Source: Amycolatopsis sp. cg9
GTDB taxonomy: Bacteria; Actinomycetota; Actinomycetes; Mycobacteriales; Pseudonocardiaceae
Assembly (NCBI RefSeq): GCF_041346945.1
Contig: NZ_CP166850.1
Span: forward strand, 6,618,501 to 6,682,500
Reading direction: 5' to 3'
Length of the DNA: 64,000 nucleotides
Shown here: piece after piece, positions 42,158-50,872 of the stretch
Numbering within the stretch: the first letter of the stretch is position 1
Layout of the letters: the number at the start of each line of letters is the position of its first letter
The notes under the pieces: model-generated
Database searches by the model: none
Told to the model about the DNA's origin: nothing
Seen by the model: only the letters and a program-made list of their open reading frames with translations
Position numbers and translations under genes: made by a program

Positions 42158-43642
42158 TCAGTCCTTTCCGGACGGAATGGTGCGCCAGGCGATCACCGCC
42201 GCGATCGCGGTGACGGCGGCGGCCGCGACGGACGTTACCTGCATGGCGCCGGTGAAGGCTTCGCGGGCGGCCTGCGCCGGCCCGGACGCCGGGTCGAGCA
42301 CGGCCACCGCGCCGGCGAGGGAGTCCCGGGCCGCCGCGGGGGCGTCCTCGGGCAGGAACGCGCGGTAGACCACGGTGACCAAGGAGCCGAGGAGCGCGAT
42401 GCCGAGCGCGGCGCCGAGTTCGTACGCGGTTTCCGAGATCGCCGACGCCGAGCCGGCCTTGTCCCGGGGCACGGCGGACAGCACCGAGTCGACGGTCAGC
42501 GTCAAGGCCAGCCCGACGCCGAGCCCGACCGGCAGCAGTGCCAGCGCGAGCCAGCCGTAGTGCGACGCGCGTTCCGCCACGGAAACCAGCGCCAGCCCGA
42601 GCGCGGCGACGCCGAGGCCCGCCGCGACCGCGCGGCCCCGGCCGAGCCGGGCGACGACCACGCCCACCGCGGCGACGACGACGATCGACGCCAGCGTCGC
42701 CGGCATCTCCGCCAGCCCCGCCGCCAGCGGGCCGAAGCCGCGGACGAGCTGCAGGTACTGGGAGAAGAAGAACAGCAGCCCGGTCAGCGCGAAGACCGAG
42801 ACGAAGTCCGCGAGGACCGCCCCGCTGAAGGCGCGGTTGCGGAACAGCGCGACGTCGATCAGCGGATCGGCCACCCGCCGCTGCCGCCGGACGAACGCCG
42901 TCCCCGCGGCCAGGCCGATCCCGGCCGCGAGCGCCACCTGAACGTCGACGCCCGAGCCGACGGCGTGCTTCACGGCGTAGACGAGCGGGACGATCGCGGC
43001 CATCGAGAGGCCCGCGGAGAGCAGGTCGAAGCGTCCCGGCCGGGGGTTCTTCGACTCGGGCAGCAGCACGGCGCCGGCGATCAGGAAGACGGCGACGATC
43101 GGCACGTTGATCAGGAACACCGAGCCCCACCAGAAGTGCTCCAGGAGCGCCCCGCCGACGAGCGGGCCGAGCGCGATGCCGCCGCCGGAACCGGCCGACC
43201 AGATCGCGATGGCGCGGGTGCGCTCGCGCGGGTCGGTGAACAGGCCGCGGATGAGCGAGAGCATCGACGGCATGATCGTCGCGGCGGCGATCCCGAGCAG
43301 CAGCCGGGCGGCGATGAGCACGCCGGCGGTGGGGGAGAAGGCGGCCAGCGCGGAGGCCAGCCCGAACGCGGCGGTCCCGAGCAGCAGGACCTTTTTGCGG
43401 CCGAAGCGGTCGGCGAGGTTGCCCGCGGTGACCAGCAGGCCGGCCAGCGCGAGCGAGTAGACGTCGCCGATCCAGAGGATCTCGGTGGCCGTCGGCGCGA
43501 GCTCCCGCGTGAGCGACGGCACGGCCAGGTAGAGCACGGTCCCGTCGACGGCGAGCAGGAGCACGGCACCGACGAGCACGCCCAGTGCCGCCCAGCGGCG
43601 CCGGTGGCTCAACGGCTCGATGGCCGGGGTCAGGGTCGTCAT
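42158..43642 (-). CDS. DHA2 family multidrug MFS efflux transporter
   Basis: Fourteen-helix drug:proton antiporter of 494 residues. LAVDGTVLYLAVPSLTRELA is the DHA2 helix-1 motif, GNLADRFGRKKVLL motif A, and GSGGGIALGPLVGG motif C of exporters. ATG at 43642 overlaps the operator region by design: the palindrome starts 5 bp upstream. Substrate unknown. Confidence 0.92.
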   Translation of the reverse strand: MTTLTPAIEPLSHRRRWAALGVLVGAVLLLAVDGTVLYLAVPSLTRELAPTATEILWIGDVYSLALAGLLVTAGNLADRFGRKKVLLLGTAAFGLASALAAFSPTAGVLIAARLLLGIAAATIMPSMLSLIRGLFTDPRERTRAIAIWSAGSGGGIALGPLVGGALLEHFWWGSVFLINVPIVAVFLIAGAVLLPESKNPRPGRFDLLSAGLSMAAIVPLVYAVKHAVGSGVDVQVALAAGIGLAAGTAFVRRQRRVADPLIDVALFRNRAFSGAVLADFVSVFALTGLLFFFSQYLQLVRGFGPLAAGLAEMPATLASIVVVAAVGVVVARLGRGRAVAAGLGVAALGLALVSVAERASHYGWLALALLPVGLGVGLALTLTVDSVLSAVPRDKAGSASAISETAYELGAALGIALLGSLVTVVYRAFLPEDAPAAARDSLAGAVAVLDPASGPAQAAREAFTGAMQVTSVAAAAVTAIAAVIAWRTIPSGKD

Positions 43643-43646
43643 GCGA

Positions 43647-43676
43647 TTTACTATACCGTCTGGACGGTACAGTAAA
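43647..43676. promoter_or_regulatory. 30-bp near-perfect palindrome, TetR operator of the DHA2 pump
   Basis: Arms TTTACTATACCGTC (43647-43660) and GACGGTACAGTAAA (43663-43676) around a 2-bp centre, with one mismatched pair. It lies immediately upstream of the pump start codon. Placement and symmetry make it a strong repressor site. Confidence 0.75.
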
Positions 43677-43734
43677 GTGGCGAGACGGGTCACAGTGGCG
43701 GGCGACGCGCCTAGAATGGCGGGAGGAGGTGGAC

Positions 43735-43965
43735 ATGACGTCGGAAGAGCTGATGATCGAGTTCGCCTTGACGCGCCTGGACCACCCGGACCTGGACCTC
43801 GAGGACCTGGCGGCACTCATGGTGCGGCGGGGCGGGCCCGAGCGGGTGCTGGAGTTCGCTTCGGAGAACCTGGCGGAGCGGGGCGAGCTGCGGGCGGCCC
43901 CGTTCCCGGCAGCGGTCGAGCACGTGCTGCGGGTGGTGCTGACGTTGCGCGGCCCTTCGGACTAG
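43735..43965 (+). CDS. Small acidic hypothetical protein
   Basis: A 76-residue, mostly helical acidic protein starting at ATG 43735 after GGGAGGAGG. It begins MTSEELMIEFALTRLDHPD and has no membrane segment or recognised domain. It is divergent from the DHA2 pump. The last 45 bp of the gene are echoed in the degenerate repeats downstream. Function unknown. Confidence 0.7.
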   Translation: MTSEELMIEFALTRLDHPDLDLEDLAALMVRRGGPERVLEFASENLAERGELRAAPFPAAVEHVLRVVLTLRGPSD

Positions 43966-44335
43966 CCCCCGCCGGCGGCAGCCGGGGCGCGTGCCGCGGC
44001 GGTGGGGTCGGTGCACTTGGGTGGTGCCGGTGGTGTGCGGTCCTTCGGATCAGGCCTCGCTGGCGGTGCGGGTGCAACCGCGGTGGTCGAGCACGTGCTG
44101 CGGATGGCGCTGCGCGGTCTTTCGGATCAAGCCCCGCCCGCCACCCGGCGCAACCCGCGCCGGTCGAACAGGTGCTGCGCGGTCCTCGGGAGCAGGCCTC
44201 ACTGGCGGTGCGGGCGCACCTCGCGTCAGTTGAAGGCGTGCTGGGGATGGGTGCTGCGCGGTCCTTCCGGCCAGCCCCCGCCAGCCGCGCCACGCAACCC
44301 GCGCCGGCTGAGCCGGTGCTCCGCGGTCCTGCGGA
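43966..44335. repeat. Degenerate repeat region copied from the 3' ends of both flanking genes
   Basis: Holds no credible gene. The stretch from 44087 resembles the end of the small acidic gene (GTCGAGCACGTGCTGCGG at 43916). The segment 44123-44169 matches 44332-44378, the end of the ROK gene, at 46 of 47 positions, 209 bp apart. Further weak copies around GTGCTGCGCGGTCCT occur near 44035, 44175, 44253 and 44318. The region looks like decayed tandem duplications. Confidence 0.75.
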
Positions 44336-45544
44336 TCAAGCTCCGCCCGCCACCCGGCGCAACCCGCGCCGGTCGAACACCAGCTCCCGGGCCGTCCCCA
44401 GGGCCGTTGCGATGGCGCCCGCCAGGACCGCGTCCTCGCCCAGCTGGCCCGCCACGATCTCCGGGACCACCGGCACCGTCGCGGCCAGTGCCGTCCGCAT
44501 CGGTGGGGCCAGCAAGTCCGCGTTGCCCCCGATCCCGCCGCCGAGCACGATGAGCCGGGGGTCGAGTACCGCGGTGACCGCCGCGACCACGTACGCCAGC
44601 TTCTCCGCTTCCTCCTCGACCACCCGGAGGGCCCGCGAGTCGCCGTCCCGGGCCAGCCGGAACACGTCCTTCGCCGATCGCGCCGCCAAGCCCAGCGACC
44701 GGGCCGCCGAGACGACCGCCTGGCCCGCGGCCGCCGTCTCCACCGGGCCCGGCCGCCGTGGGCCCGTTCCCGCCGGGAGCGGGCCGAACGGCAGGTCCGC
44801 GATCTCGCCCGCCGCGCCGTGGGCGCCCCGGAACAGGCGGCCCTCCACCAGCAGTCCCATGCCGATCCCCGTGCCGACCGTCAGGCACACCAGCACGTCG
44901 ACACCCAGCGCCGCCCCGAGGGCGTGCTCGCCCACCGCGCACAGGTTCGCGTCGTTCTCCACCACGACGTCCGAGCCCGCGCCGGCCAGTGCCGCGACGA
45001 GCTCGTGCAGCAGCCCGCGCCGCTCCCAGCCCGGGAGGTTCGGCGCGCGGTGGACCGTGCCGGACGCCGGGTCGGGGACGCCCGGGGTGCCGACCACCGT
45101 CGCGACGACGTCGTGCGGGGCCAGCCCGGCCGAAGCCGCCGCGCGGTCGACGGACTCGCTCACCGTGCGCACCAGAGCGCTCGCCGAGCGGCACCGGTTC
45201 GGCTCGTCGAGGCGCGCGACGATGCTGCCTTCCAGGTCGGCCACGGCGATCCGGATCGCGCGCCGCCCGATGTCGACGCCGACGACGTGCCCGGCGTCCG
45301 GCGCGGCCCGGTAGACGACGGCCGCGCGGCCCGGCCCGGCCAGGCTGCGCCCAGTGGTCCGGACCAGTCCGTGCTGCTCGAGGTCGAGCAGCGCCTGTCC
45401 CACCGTGGGTTTCGAAAGCCCGGTTTCCGCCGCGATCTGCGGCCGCGTCGCCTCGCCGTGCACGCGCAGCCGGTCCAGGACCAGGCGCTGGTTCAGTGCC
45501 CGCATGTTCGCCGGGGTTCCCACCTGCGGCCCGTTTTGCCCCAC
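44336..45544 (-). CDS. ROK family transcriptional repressor (NagC/XylR type)
   Basis: Sugar-responsive regulator of 402 residues. The N-terminal winged helix is ATRPQIAAETGLSKPTVGQALLDL (about residues 33-56), followed by a ROK domain with GVDIGRRAIRIAVADL and ENDANLCAVGE. The zinc-binding CxCG motif of sugar kinases is absent, as in several NagC-like members. Start GTG 45544 chosen for its CAGGAGG site; the frame is open 11 codons further. Divergent from the glucosamine operon whose promoter holds a ROK-type palindrome, so it probably represses it until an amino sugar binds. Confidence 0.88.
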   Translation of the reverse strand: MGQNGPQVGTPANMRALNQRLVLDRLRVHGEATRPQIAAETGLSKPTVGQALLDLEQHGLVRTTGRSLAGPGRAAVVYRAAPDAGHVVGVDIGRRAIRIAVADLEGSIVARLDEPNRCRSASALVRTVSESVDRAAASAGLAPHDVVATVVGTPGVPDPASGTVHRAPNLPGWERRGLLHELVAALAGAGSDVVVENDANLCAVGEHALGAALGVDVLVCLTVGTGIGMGLLVEGRLFRGAHGAAGEIADLPFGPLPAGTGPRRPGPVETAAAGQAVVSAARSLGLAARSAKDVFRLARDGDSRALRVVEEEAEKLAYVVAAVTAVLDPRLIVLGGGIGGNADLLAPPMRTALAATVPVVPEIVAGQLGEDAVLAGAIATALGTARELVFDRRGLRRVAGGA

Positions 45545-45605
45545 GCCATCCTCCTGTGTTGCCGCAAGTTTATCCACGGAACTCTTTCGGCTCCGCGCGT
45601 TCTAT

Positions 45606-45624
45606 GTTAAGAAACTTTACTAAC
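45606..45624. promoter_or_regulatory. ROK-type operator upstream of the glucosamine operon
   Basis: Nineteen-bp palindrome GTTAAGAAACTTTACTAAC with symmetric GTTA, AAA, TTT and TAAC blocks. It resembles NagC/ROK operators and lies 19 bp before the permease GTG, on the far side of the ROK gene promoter. Confidence 0.6.
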
Positions 45625-45643
45625 TACTAGCCGGAGGCACGCC

Positions 45644-47071
45644 GTGAGTTCACCCACCCGTTCAGGGGCGCCGCAGCCGGCCCTTGAGCGCCAGATCGGC
45701 CCCCTGCAGGCCACCGCGATCAACATGACCCAGATGTGCGGTATCGGCCCGTTCGTCACGATCCCCGCCATGGTCGCCACCATGGGCGGGCCGCAGGCGA
45801 TGTTCGGCTGGATCATCGGGGCGATCGTCGCGCTGGCCGACGGGCTCATCTGGGCCGAACTCGGCGCCGCCATGCCGGGTGCCGGCGGCACCTACCTCTA
45901 CCTGCGCGAAGCGTTCCAGTACCGCACCGGCCGGCTGATGCCGTTCCTGTTCGTGTGGAGCGCGGTGCTGTTCATCCCGCTGATCATGTCGACCGGCATC
46001 ATCGGCCTCGTCCAGTACCTCGGCTACCTGATCCCCGGCGTCACCGACGACGCGGGCACCACGCCGCTGGGCAAGATCATCGGCGTCGGCATCACGCTCG
46101 TCATCGTCGCCGCGCTGTTCCGCAAGATCGGCCAGATCGGCAAGCTCACGACGGTGCTGTTCGTGGTCATGCTGATCGCGGTGCTCACCACCGTCGCCGC
46201 CGCCTTCACGCACTTCAGCGGCGCGCAAGCGTTCGCCTTCACGCCGGGCGCGTTCAGCTCGGCCGGCCCCGGCACGTTCTGGGGCGGCCTCGGCGCCGGC
46301 CTGATCATCGCCATCTACGACTACCTCGGCTACAACACCAGCGCCTACCTCGGCGGCGAGGTGCGCGACCCGGGCCGGACGCTCCCGCGGTCGATCCTCT
46401 TCTCCATCGTCGGCATCATGAGCCTGTACTTCCTGCTGCAGGTCGGCGTCCTCGGCTCGGTCCCGCTCGAGGAGCTGAAGACCGCCACCTCGGTCGCGTC
46501 CACCGTGCTCGAACAGGCGTGGGGCACCGTAACGGCGAAGATCGTCACCGTCTTCATCGTCGTCGCGGCCGTCGGCTCGGTGTTCGCCGGCCTGCTCGGC
46601 GGTTCGCGCGTGCCGTTCGAAGCCGCGCGCGACAAGGTGTTCCTGCCGATGTTCGGCAAGCTGCACCCGAAGCTGAACCTGCCGACCGCGGGCGTGCTCA
46701 CGATGGGCGCCATCACGATCATCGGCTCGCTGTTCACGCTGACCGACGTCATCAACGCCGCCGTCGCGACCCTCGTCATCATCCAGTCGCTGGCCCAGGT
46801 CGTGGCCATCGCGACGCTGCGCCGCCGCCAGCCGGACCTGAAGCGGCCGTACCGGCAGTGGCTGTACCCGGTGCCGACACTGCTCGCGCTGGTCGGCTGG
46901 GTCTACATCTACGTTTCCGCGACGCCGCTGTCCATCGGGCTTTCGCTGGGCTGGATCGTCCTCGGCGCGCTGGCGTACCTCGTCTACGCCAAGGCCGAAC
47001 GCACCTGGCCGTTCGGTCCCAAGGAGATCAACGAGGCTTTCGCCGCCGACCCGGAAGGGGCCCAGGCATGA
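45644..47071 (+). CDS. APC family permease
   Basis: Twelve-helix transporter of 475 residues. GPLQATAINMTQMCGIGPFV is the substrate-binding first helix, WAELGAAMPGAGGTYLYLRE follows helix 2, and GGEVRDPGRTLPRS is the typical loop after helix 6. The start is GTG 45644 after CCGGAGG. It is first in an operon with an exo-glucosaminidase and a ROK kinase. Import of glucosamine or a related amine by an APC protein would be unusual but fits the context; amino-acid uptake is the alternative. Confidence 0.85.
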   Translation: MSSPTRSGAPQPALERQIGPLQATAINMTQMCGIGPFVTIPAMVATMGGPQAMFGWIIGAIVALADGLIWAELGAAMPGAGGTYLYLREAFQYRTGRLMPFLFVWSAVLFIPLIMSTGIIGLVQYLGYLIPGVTDDAGTTPLGKIIGVGITLVIVAALFRKIGQIGKLTTVLFVVMLIAVLTTVAAAFTHFSGAQAFAFTPGAFSSAGPGTFWGGLGAGLIIAIYDYLGYNTSAYLGGEVRDPGRTLPRSILFSIVGIMSLYFLLQVGVLGSVPLEELKTATSVASTVLEQAWGTVTAKIVTVFIVVAAVGSVFAGLLGGSRVPFEAARDKVFLPMFGKLHPKLNLPTAGVLTMGAITIIGSLFTLTDVINAAVATLVIIQSLAQVVAIATLRRRQPDLKRPYRQWLYPVPTLLALVGWVYIYVSATPLSIGLSLGWIVLGALAYLVYAKAERTWPFGPKEINEAFAADPEGAQA

Positions 47072-49878
47072 CCCGGAAACTCGCGGCGGTGGCCGCGCTC
47101 CTGCTCGTCCCCGGCGTCCTCGCCGTCGCCGGGCCCGCCGCCGCGCAAGACACGCAGGCACCGGCGAAACCGCACGGGCTCACCACCATCGGCACGCAGG
47201 GCTGGCAGGTGCTGACCACGGCGGACGTCAAGGACGGCGGAGACAAGGTCTCCACCCCGGGGTACGCCACCCGCGGCTGGCTGCCGGTGAAGCCGGACGA
47301 CGCCGGCGCGCCCGGCACCGAGATCACCGCGCTGGTGCAGAACGGCAAGTGCCCGAACGTCTTCTACTCCGACAACCTGCGCAAGTGCTTCGGGTACGTC
47401 GACAAGCTCGGCCCGGTCGTCACGAAGCCGTTCTCGGACCCGTGGTGGTACCGCACCGACTTCACCCCGGACATGCGGGCGGGTCAACACGCGAAGCTGA
47501 CCATCCCGGGCATCGTCGGCGAAGGCGACGTCTGGGTGAACGGGAAGCTGGTCGCCACCAAGGACATCGTGAGCGGCGCGTTCGCCGGGCACACCTTCGA
47601 CGTCACGAAGCTGGTGAAGCCGGGTAAGAACACCCTGGCGATCAAGGTCTACCCGAACGACCCGCTGAAGATGTACACCCTCGACCAGGTCGACTGGGGC
47701 CAGATCCCGCCGGACAACAACACCGGCATCCAGTTCCCGCCGACGCTGCAGGTGTCCGACGCGCTCGCCGGCGACAACGCCCACGTCGTCCAGGACAACG
47801 CCGCCGACCTGTCCAGCTCGAAGCTGACGGTGAAGGTCGACGTCACCAACGACGCGGCCGCGCCGCGGACCGGGGACGTGGCCGCGACGATCACCCCGCC
47901 GTCAGGCGCGCCGATCGTCGTCCGGCAGCGGGTGACGATTCCCGCGAACACCAAGCGGACGGTGTCGTTCGCGCCGGTGGAGATCGCGCACCCGCGCGTG
48001 TGGTGGCCGTACTCGATGGGGGACCAGCCGCTGTACACCCTGACCACCGCGGTCTCGCAGGGCGGCGCGCTGTCGACGTCGTCGAAGAGCACGTTCGGCA
48101 TCCGCACGGTGACCTCGCGCCTGGTCGGGAAGTCCACGGCGCTGCCGGAGGGCGCGCGGCAGTTCACGATCAACGGCCGGGACTTCGTGTTCCGCGGCGG
48201 CGGTTTCGCGCCGGACCTGTTCCTGCGCTACGACTCCGCCGACACCGCGCACCAGATCGCGCTGATCAAGAACCTGGGCCTGTCCGGCGTCCGGCTCGAG
48301 GGCCACGACATGCCGCAGGACTTCTACGACCAGGCCGACCGCGCCGGGCTGCTGGTGATCGGCGGGTTCCTGTGCTGTGACGCCTGGCAGCCCGAGGACG
48401 CCTCGAAGCTGACCGAGCGCGACTACCGGATCATGCACGACTCGGCGTACACCATCGCGCAGCTGGAGCGGAACCACCCGAGCGTCTTCAACTACGGCTG
48501 GAGCGACAACGAGCCGGTGCCGCGCCAGGAGTCGGAGACACTGAAGGCGTTCAAGGAAGCCGACTTCCAGGTGCCGGTCATCGCGTCGGCGGAGTACAAG
48601 AGCACGCCGGCACTCGGCCAGTCCGGGGAGAAGGAGGGCCCGTACGACTGGGTCCCGCCGACCTACTGGTACGACAGCTCGCACTTCGACGCCGAGGACT
48701 CCTCCCGCACCAACGCCGGTGGCGCCTGGGGCTTCGCGAGCGAGCAGAGCGCCGGGCACACCGTGCCGACGCTGGACTCGATCAAGCGGTTCCTCTCGCC
48801 CGCGGAACAGGCGAAGCTCTGGCAGGACCCGGCATACAACCAGTACCACGCGAACTTCGAGCCGGGGCACGGCGGTTACGCGTTCGGCACGCTGTACACG
48901 CTCGACCAGTCGATCCGGCAGCGGTACGGGAAGTGGAGCTCGCTCAAGTCCTATGTGGACCTGGCGAACATCGCGAACTACGAGAACACCCGCTCGCAGT
49001 TCGAGGCGTTCCTGCACCACTCGACGGACAAGAACAGCCCGTCGACCGGCGTCGTCTACTGGCAGCTGAACAAGGGCTGGCCGACGCTGCTGTGGTCGCT
49101 CTACAACGACGACGGCGACCAGGCGGGTGCGTTCTTCGGTGCCAAGAAGGCGAACAAGCCGCTGCACGCGCTCTACGGCTACGACAACGGTTCCGTGACG
49201 CTCGACAACCTCGGCGCGGGCACGCAGTCCGGGCTTTCGGTGCAGGCACGGGTGTTCGACACCGCGGGCAAGGTCCTCGACGACCAGACGGCCGCGGGGA
49301 TCTCGCTCGCTTCGCAGGGTGTGCGCACCGGCGTGCTGAAGCCGAAGGTGCCCGCCGAGACGAAGGCGCCGGCGAAGGCGCAGGTGTACTTCGTCGAGCT
49401 GCAGGTCAAGCAGGGCGGGACGGTCGTCGACCGGAACGTCTACTGGCTCTCGACGCAGAAGGACGTCGTCGACTGGGGCAAGACGCTGGGCAACCCGCAG
49501 GCGACGCTGGCGCAGTACAGCAACCTGCAAGCCCTGCAGGACCTGCCGAAGTCGCAGGTCGCCGCGGTGGCGTCGACGCGGCGGAACGGCGGCGACCTGG
49601 TCACCACGGTGACGGTGACCAACACGGCGAAGAACCCGGGCGCGGCGTTCTTCCTGCGGGCCGACGTCCGCCGCGGGACGCCGGACGGCCGCGAGGCCGC
49701 GGGGGACAACCAGCTCGCGAACGCGACCTGGGACGACAACGACATCACGCTGTGGCCGGGCCAGTCGCAGACGCTGACGGTGACGTACCGGGCGGCCGAC
49801 CTGCGGGGCGCGGCGCCGGTGATCAGCGTCGACGGGCTGAACACGGGCCGGATCGTGGTGCGGGGGAGCGGCGCGTGA
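47068..49878 (+). CDS. csxA: GH2 exo-beta-D-glucosaminidase (CsxA-like)
   Basis: Secreted enzyme of 936 residues that removes glucosamine from the non-reducing end of chitosan. Signal peptide to about residue 26. The GH2 sandwich (WWYRTDF, GDVWVNGKLVA) is followed by a barrel with candidate catalytic residues Asp480 (YGWSDNEP) and Glu559 (FASEQSAG), spaced much as in Amycolatopsis orientalis CsxA, and C-terminal beta domains. It is shorter than CsxA by about 95 residues because the C-terminal carbohydrate-binding module is missing. ATGA overlap with the permease and GTGA overlap with the kinase. Confidence 0.85.
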   Translation: MTRKLAAVAALLLVPGVLAVAGPAAAQDTQAPAKPHGLTTIGTQGWQVLTTADVKDGGDKVSTPGYATRGWLPVKPDDAGAPGTEITALVQNGKCPNVFYSDNLRKCFGYVDKLGPVVTKPFSDPWWYRTDFTPDMRAGQHAKLTIPGIVGEGDVWVNGKLVATKDIVSGAFAGHTFDVTKLVKPGKNTLAIKVYPNDPLKMYTLDQVDWGQIPPDNNTGIQFPPTLQVSDALAGDNAHVVQDNAADLSSSKLTVKVDVTNDAAAPRTGDVAATITPPSGAPIVVRQRVTIPANTKRTVSFAPVEIAHPRVWWPYSMGDQPLYTLTTAVSQGGALSTSSKSTFGIRTVTSRLVGKSTALPEGARQFTINGRDFVFRGGGFAPDLFLRYDSADTAHQIALIKNLGLSGVRLEGHDMPQDFYDQADRAGLLVIGGFLCCDAWQPEDASKLTERDYRIMHDSAYTIAQLERNHPSVFNYGWSDNEPVPRQESETLKAFKEADFQVPVIASAEYKSTPALGQSGEKEGPYDWVPPTYWYDSSHFDAEDSSRTNAGGAWGFASEQSAGHTVPTLDSIKRFLSPAEQAKLWQDPAYNQYHANFEPGHGGYAFGTLYTLDQSIRQRYGKWSSLKSYVDLANIANYENTRSQFEAFLHHSTDKNSPSTGVVYWQLNKGWPTLLWSLYNDDGDQAGAFFGAKKANKPLHALYGYDNGSVTLDNLGAGTQSGLSVQARVFDTAGKVLDDQTAAGISLASQGVRTGVLKPKVPAETKAPAKAQVYFVELQVKQGGTVVDRNVYWLSTQKDVVDWGKTLGNPQATLAQYSNLQALQDLPKSQVAAVASTRRNGGDLVTTVTVTNTAKNPGAAFFLRADVRRGTPDGREAAGDNQLANATWDDNDITLWPGQSQTLTVTYRAADLRGAAPVISVDGLNTGRIVVRGSGA

Positions 49879-50765
49879 GCGGGGACCGGATTCTCGGGAT
49901 CGACTTCGGCGGCACGAAGGTGGCGCTGGGGCTGGCCGACCGCGACGGGACGCTGCTGGCCACGCGCCGGCTGGACACCGACGCGCAGGCGGGGGCCGAG
50001 CAGGTGGTGGCGCGGGCGCTCGCCGGGGCCCGGGCGCTCCTGGCCGAGTCGGGTGCCGGGCCGGCCGCCGTCGGCGTCGTCAGCCCGGGGATCGTGCTAC
50101 CGGACCGGATCCTGCTCGCGCCGAACGTGCCGGGCTGGGAGCAGCTGCGCCTGGCGGAGCTGGTGGCCGCGGAGTTCCCGGCCACGCCGATCTCGGTCGG
50201 CACGGACGCGAAGGCGGCGGCACTGGCGGAATGGCGCTGGGGCGCACTGGCCGGCGCCGACCCGGCGGTGTTCCTGTCCCTGGGCACCGGCATCGCGGCG
50301 GCGGTGCTGGTCGGCGGCCGGGTGCTGACCGGCGCCAACGGAGCTGCCGGCGAGATCGGGTACAACCTGCTCTCGCCGCAGGACACCGAGGGTTTCGCGA
50401 GCGGAGCGGCGCCGCTCGAGGAAGCCGTCGGTGGGCGTGGGCTGGGCGGCCGGGCGAGCGAACTGCTCGGCCGCCCGGTCACCGCCGGCGAGCTGTTCGC
50501 ACTGGCCAAGGAGAACGTCGAGGCCAAGGAACTGGTGACGGCGGCGCTCGACGAGCTGTCGATGCACGTGGCCAACCTGGCGATTTCCCTGGACCCCCAA
50601 CGCATCGCGGTCGGCGGCGGCCTGGTCCGCTCGGCGGACGTCCTCCTGCCGGCGCTGGCCGACCGGCTGGCACACGCGGTCCCGTTCCCCCCGGAGCTGG
50701 TGTCGGCCCGGTTCGACCAGGACGCATCCCTGCTGGGCGCGGTGGCACTGGCCCTGGGCGAGTAA
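49875..50765 (+). CDS. ROK family sugar kinase, probable glucosamine kinase
   Basis: A 296-residue ROK kinase. FGGTKVALGLAD binds phosphate, GTDAKAAALAEW holds the catalytic Asp, and LGTGIAAAVLVGG the second phosphate loop. The ROK zinc motif (CxCGxxGC) is absent and the protein has no cysteine at all, which is unusual for kinases of this family. The start is GTG 49875, overlapping the GH2 stop. Context argues for phosphorylation of glucosamine. Confidence 0.85.
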   Translation: MSGDRILGIDFGGTKVALGLADRDGTLLATRRLDTDAQAGAEQVVARALAGARALLAESGAGPAAVGVVSPGIVLPDRILLAPNVPGWEQLRLAELVAAEFPATPISVGTDAKAAALAEWRWGALAGADPAVFLSLGTGIAAAVLVGGRVLTGANGAAGEIGYNLLSPQDTEGFASGAAPLEEAVGGRGLGGRASELLGRPVTAGELFALAKENVEAKELVTAALDELSMHVANLAISLDPQRIAVGGGLVRSADVLLPALADRLAHAVPFPPELVSARFDQDASLLGAVALALGE

Positions 50766-50773
50766 CCGTCCGG

Positions 50774-50806
50774 GCGGCGCGCCGGTGCCCCGACCCGGCG
50801 CGCCGC
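50774..50806 (+). terminator. Hairpin terminator of the glucosamine operon
   Basis: Perfect 12-bp stem GCGGCGCGCCGG / CCGGCGCGCCGC with a 9-nt loop, 8 bases after the kinase stop. A strong stem without a U-tract. Confidence 0.8.
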
Positions 50807-50872
50807 TCGGTACCACGTAACAGCGGCCGGAGTTCCCGCGACCTTCCCGGGCAGGACAGCCCGAGGGGAACC

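Noticed and set aside
43620..45314. 564-codon plus-strand frame spanning the repeat region and the ROK gene
   Set aside because: It crosses repeats, is Ser/Arg/Pro-rich, and lies opposite the well-defined ROK regulator.
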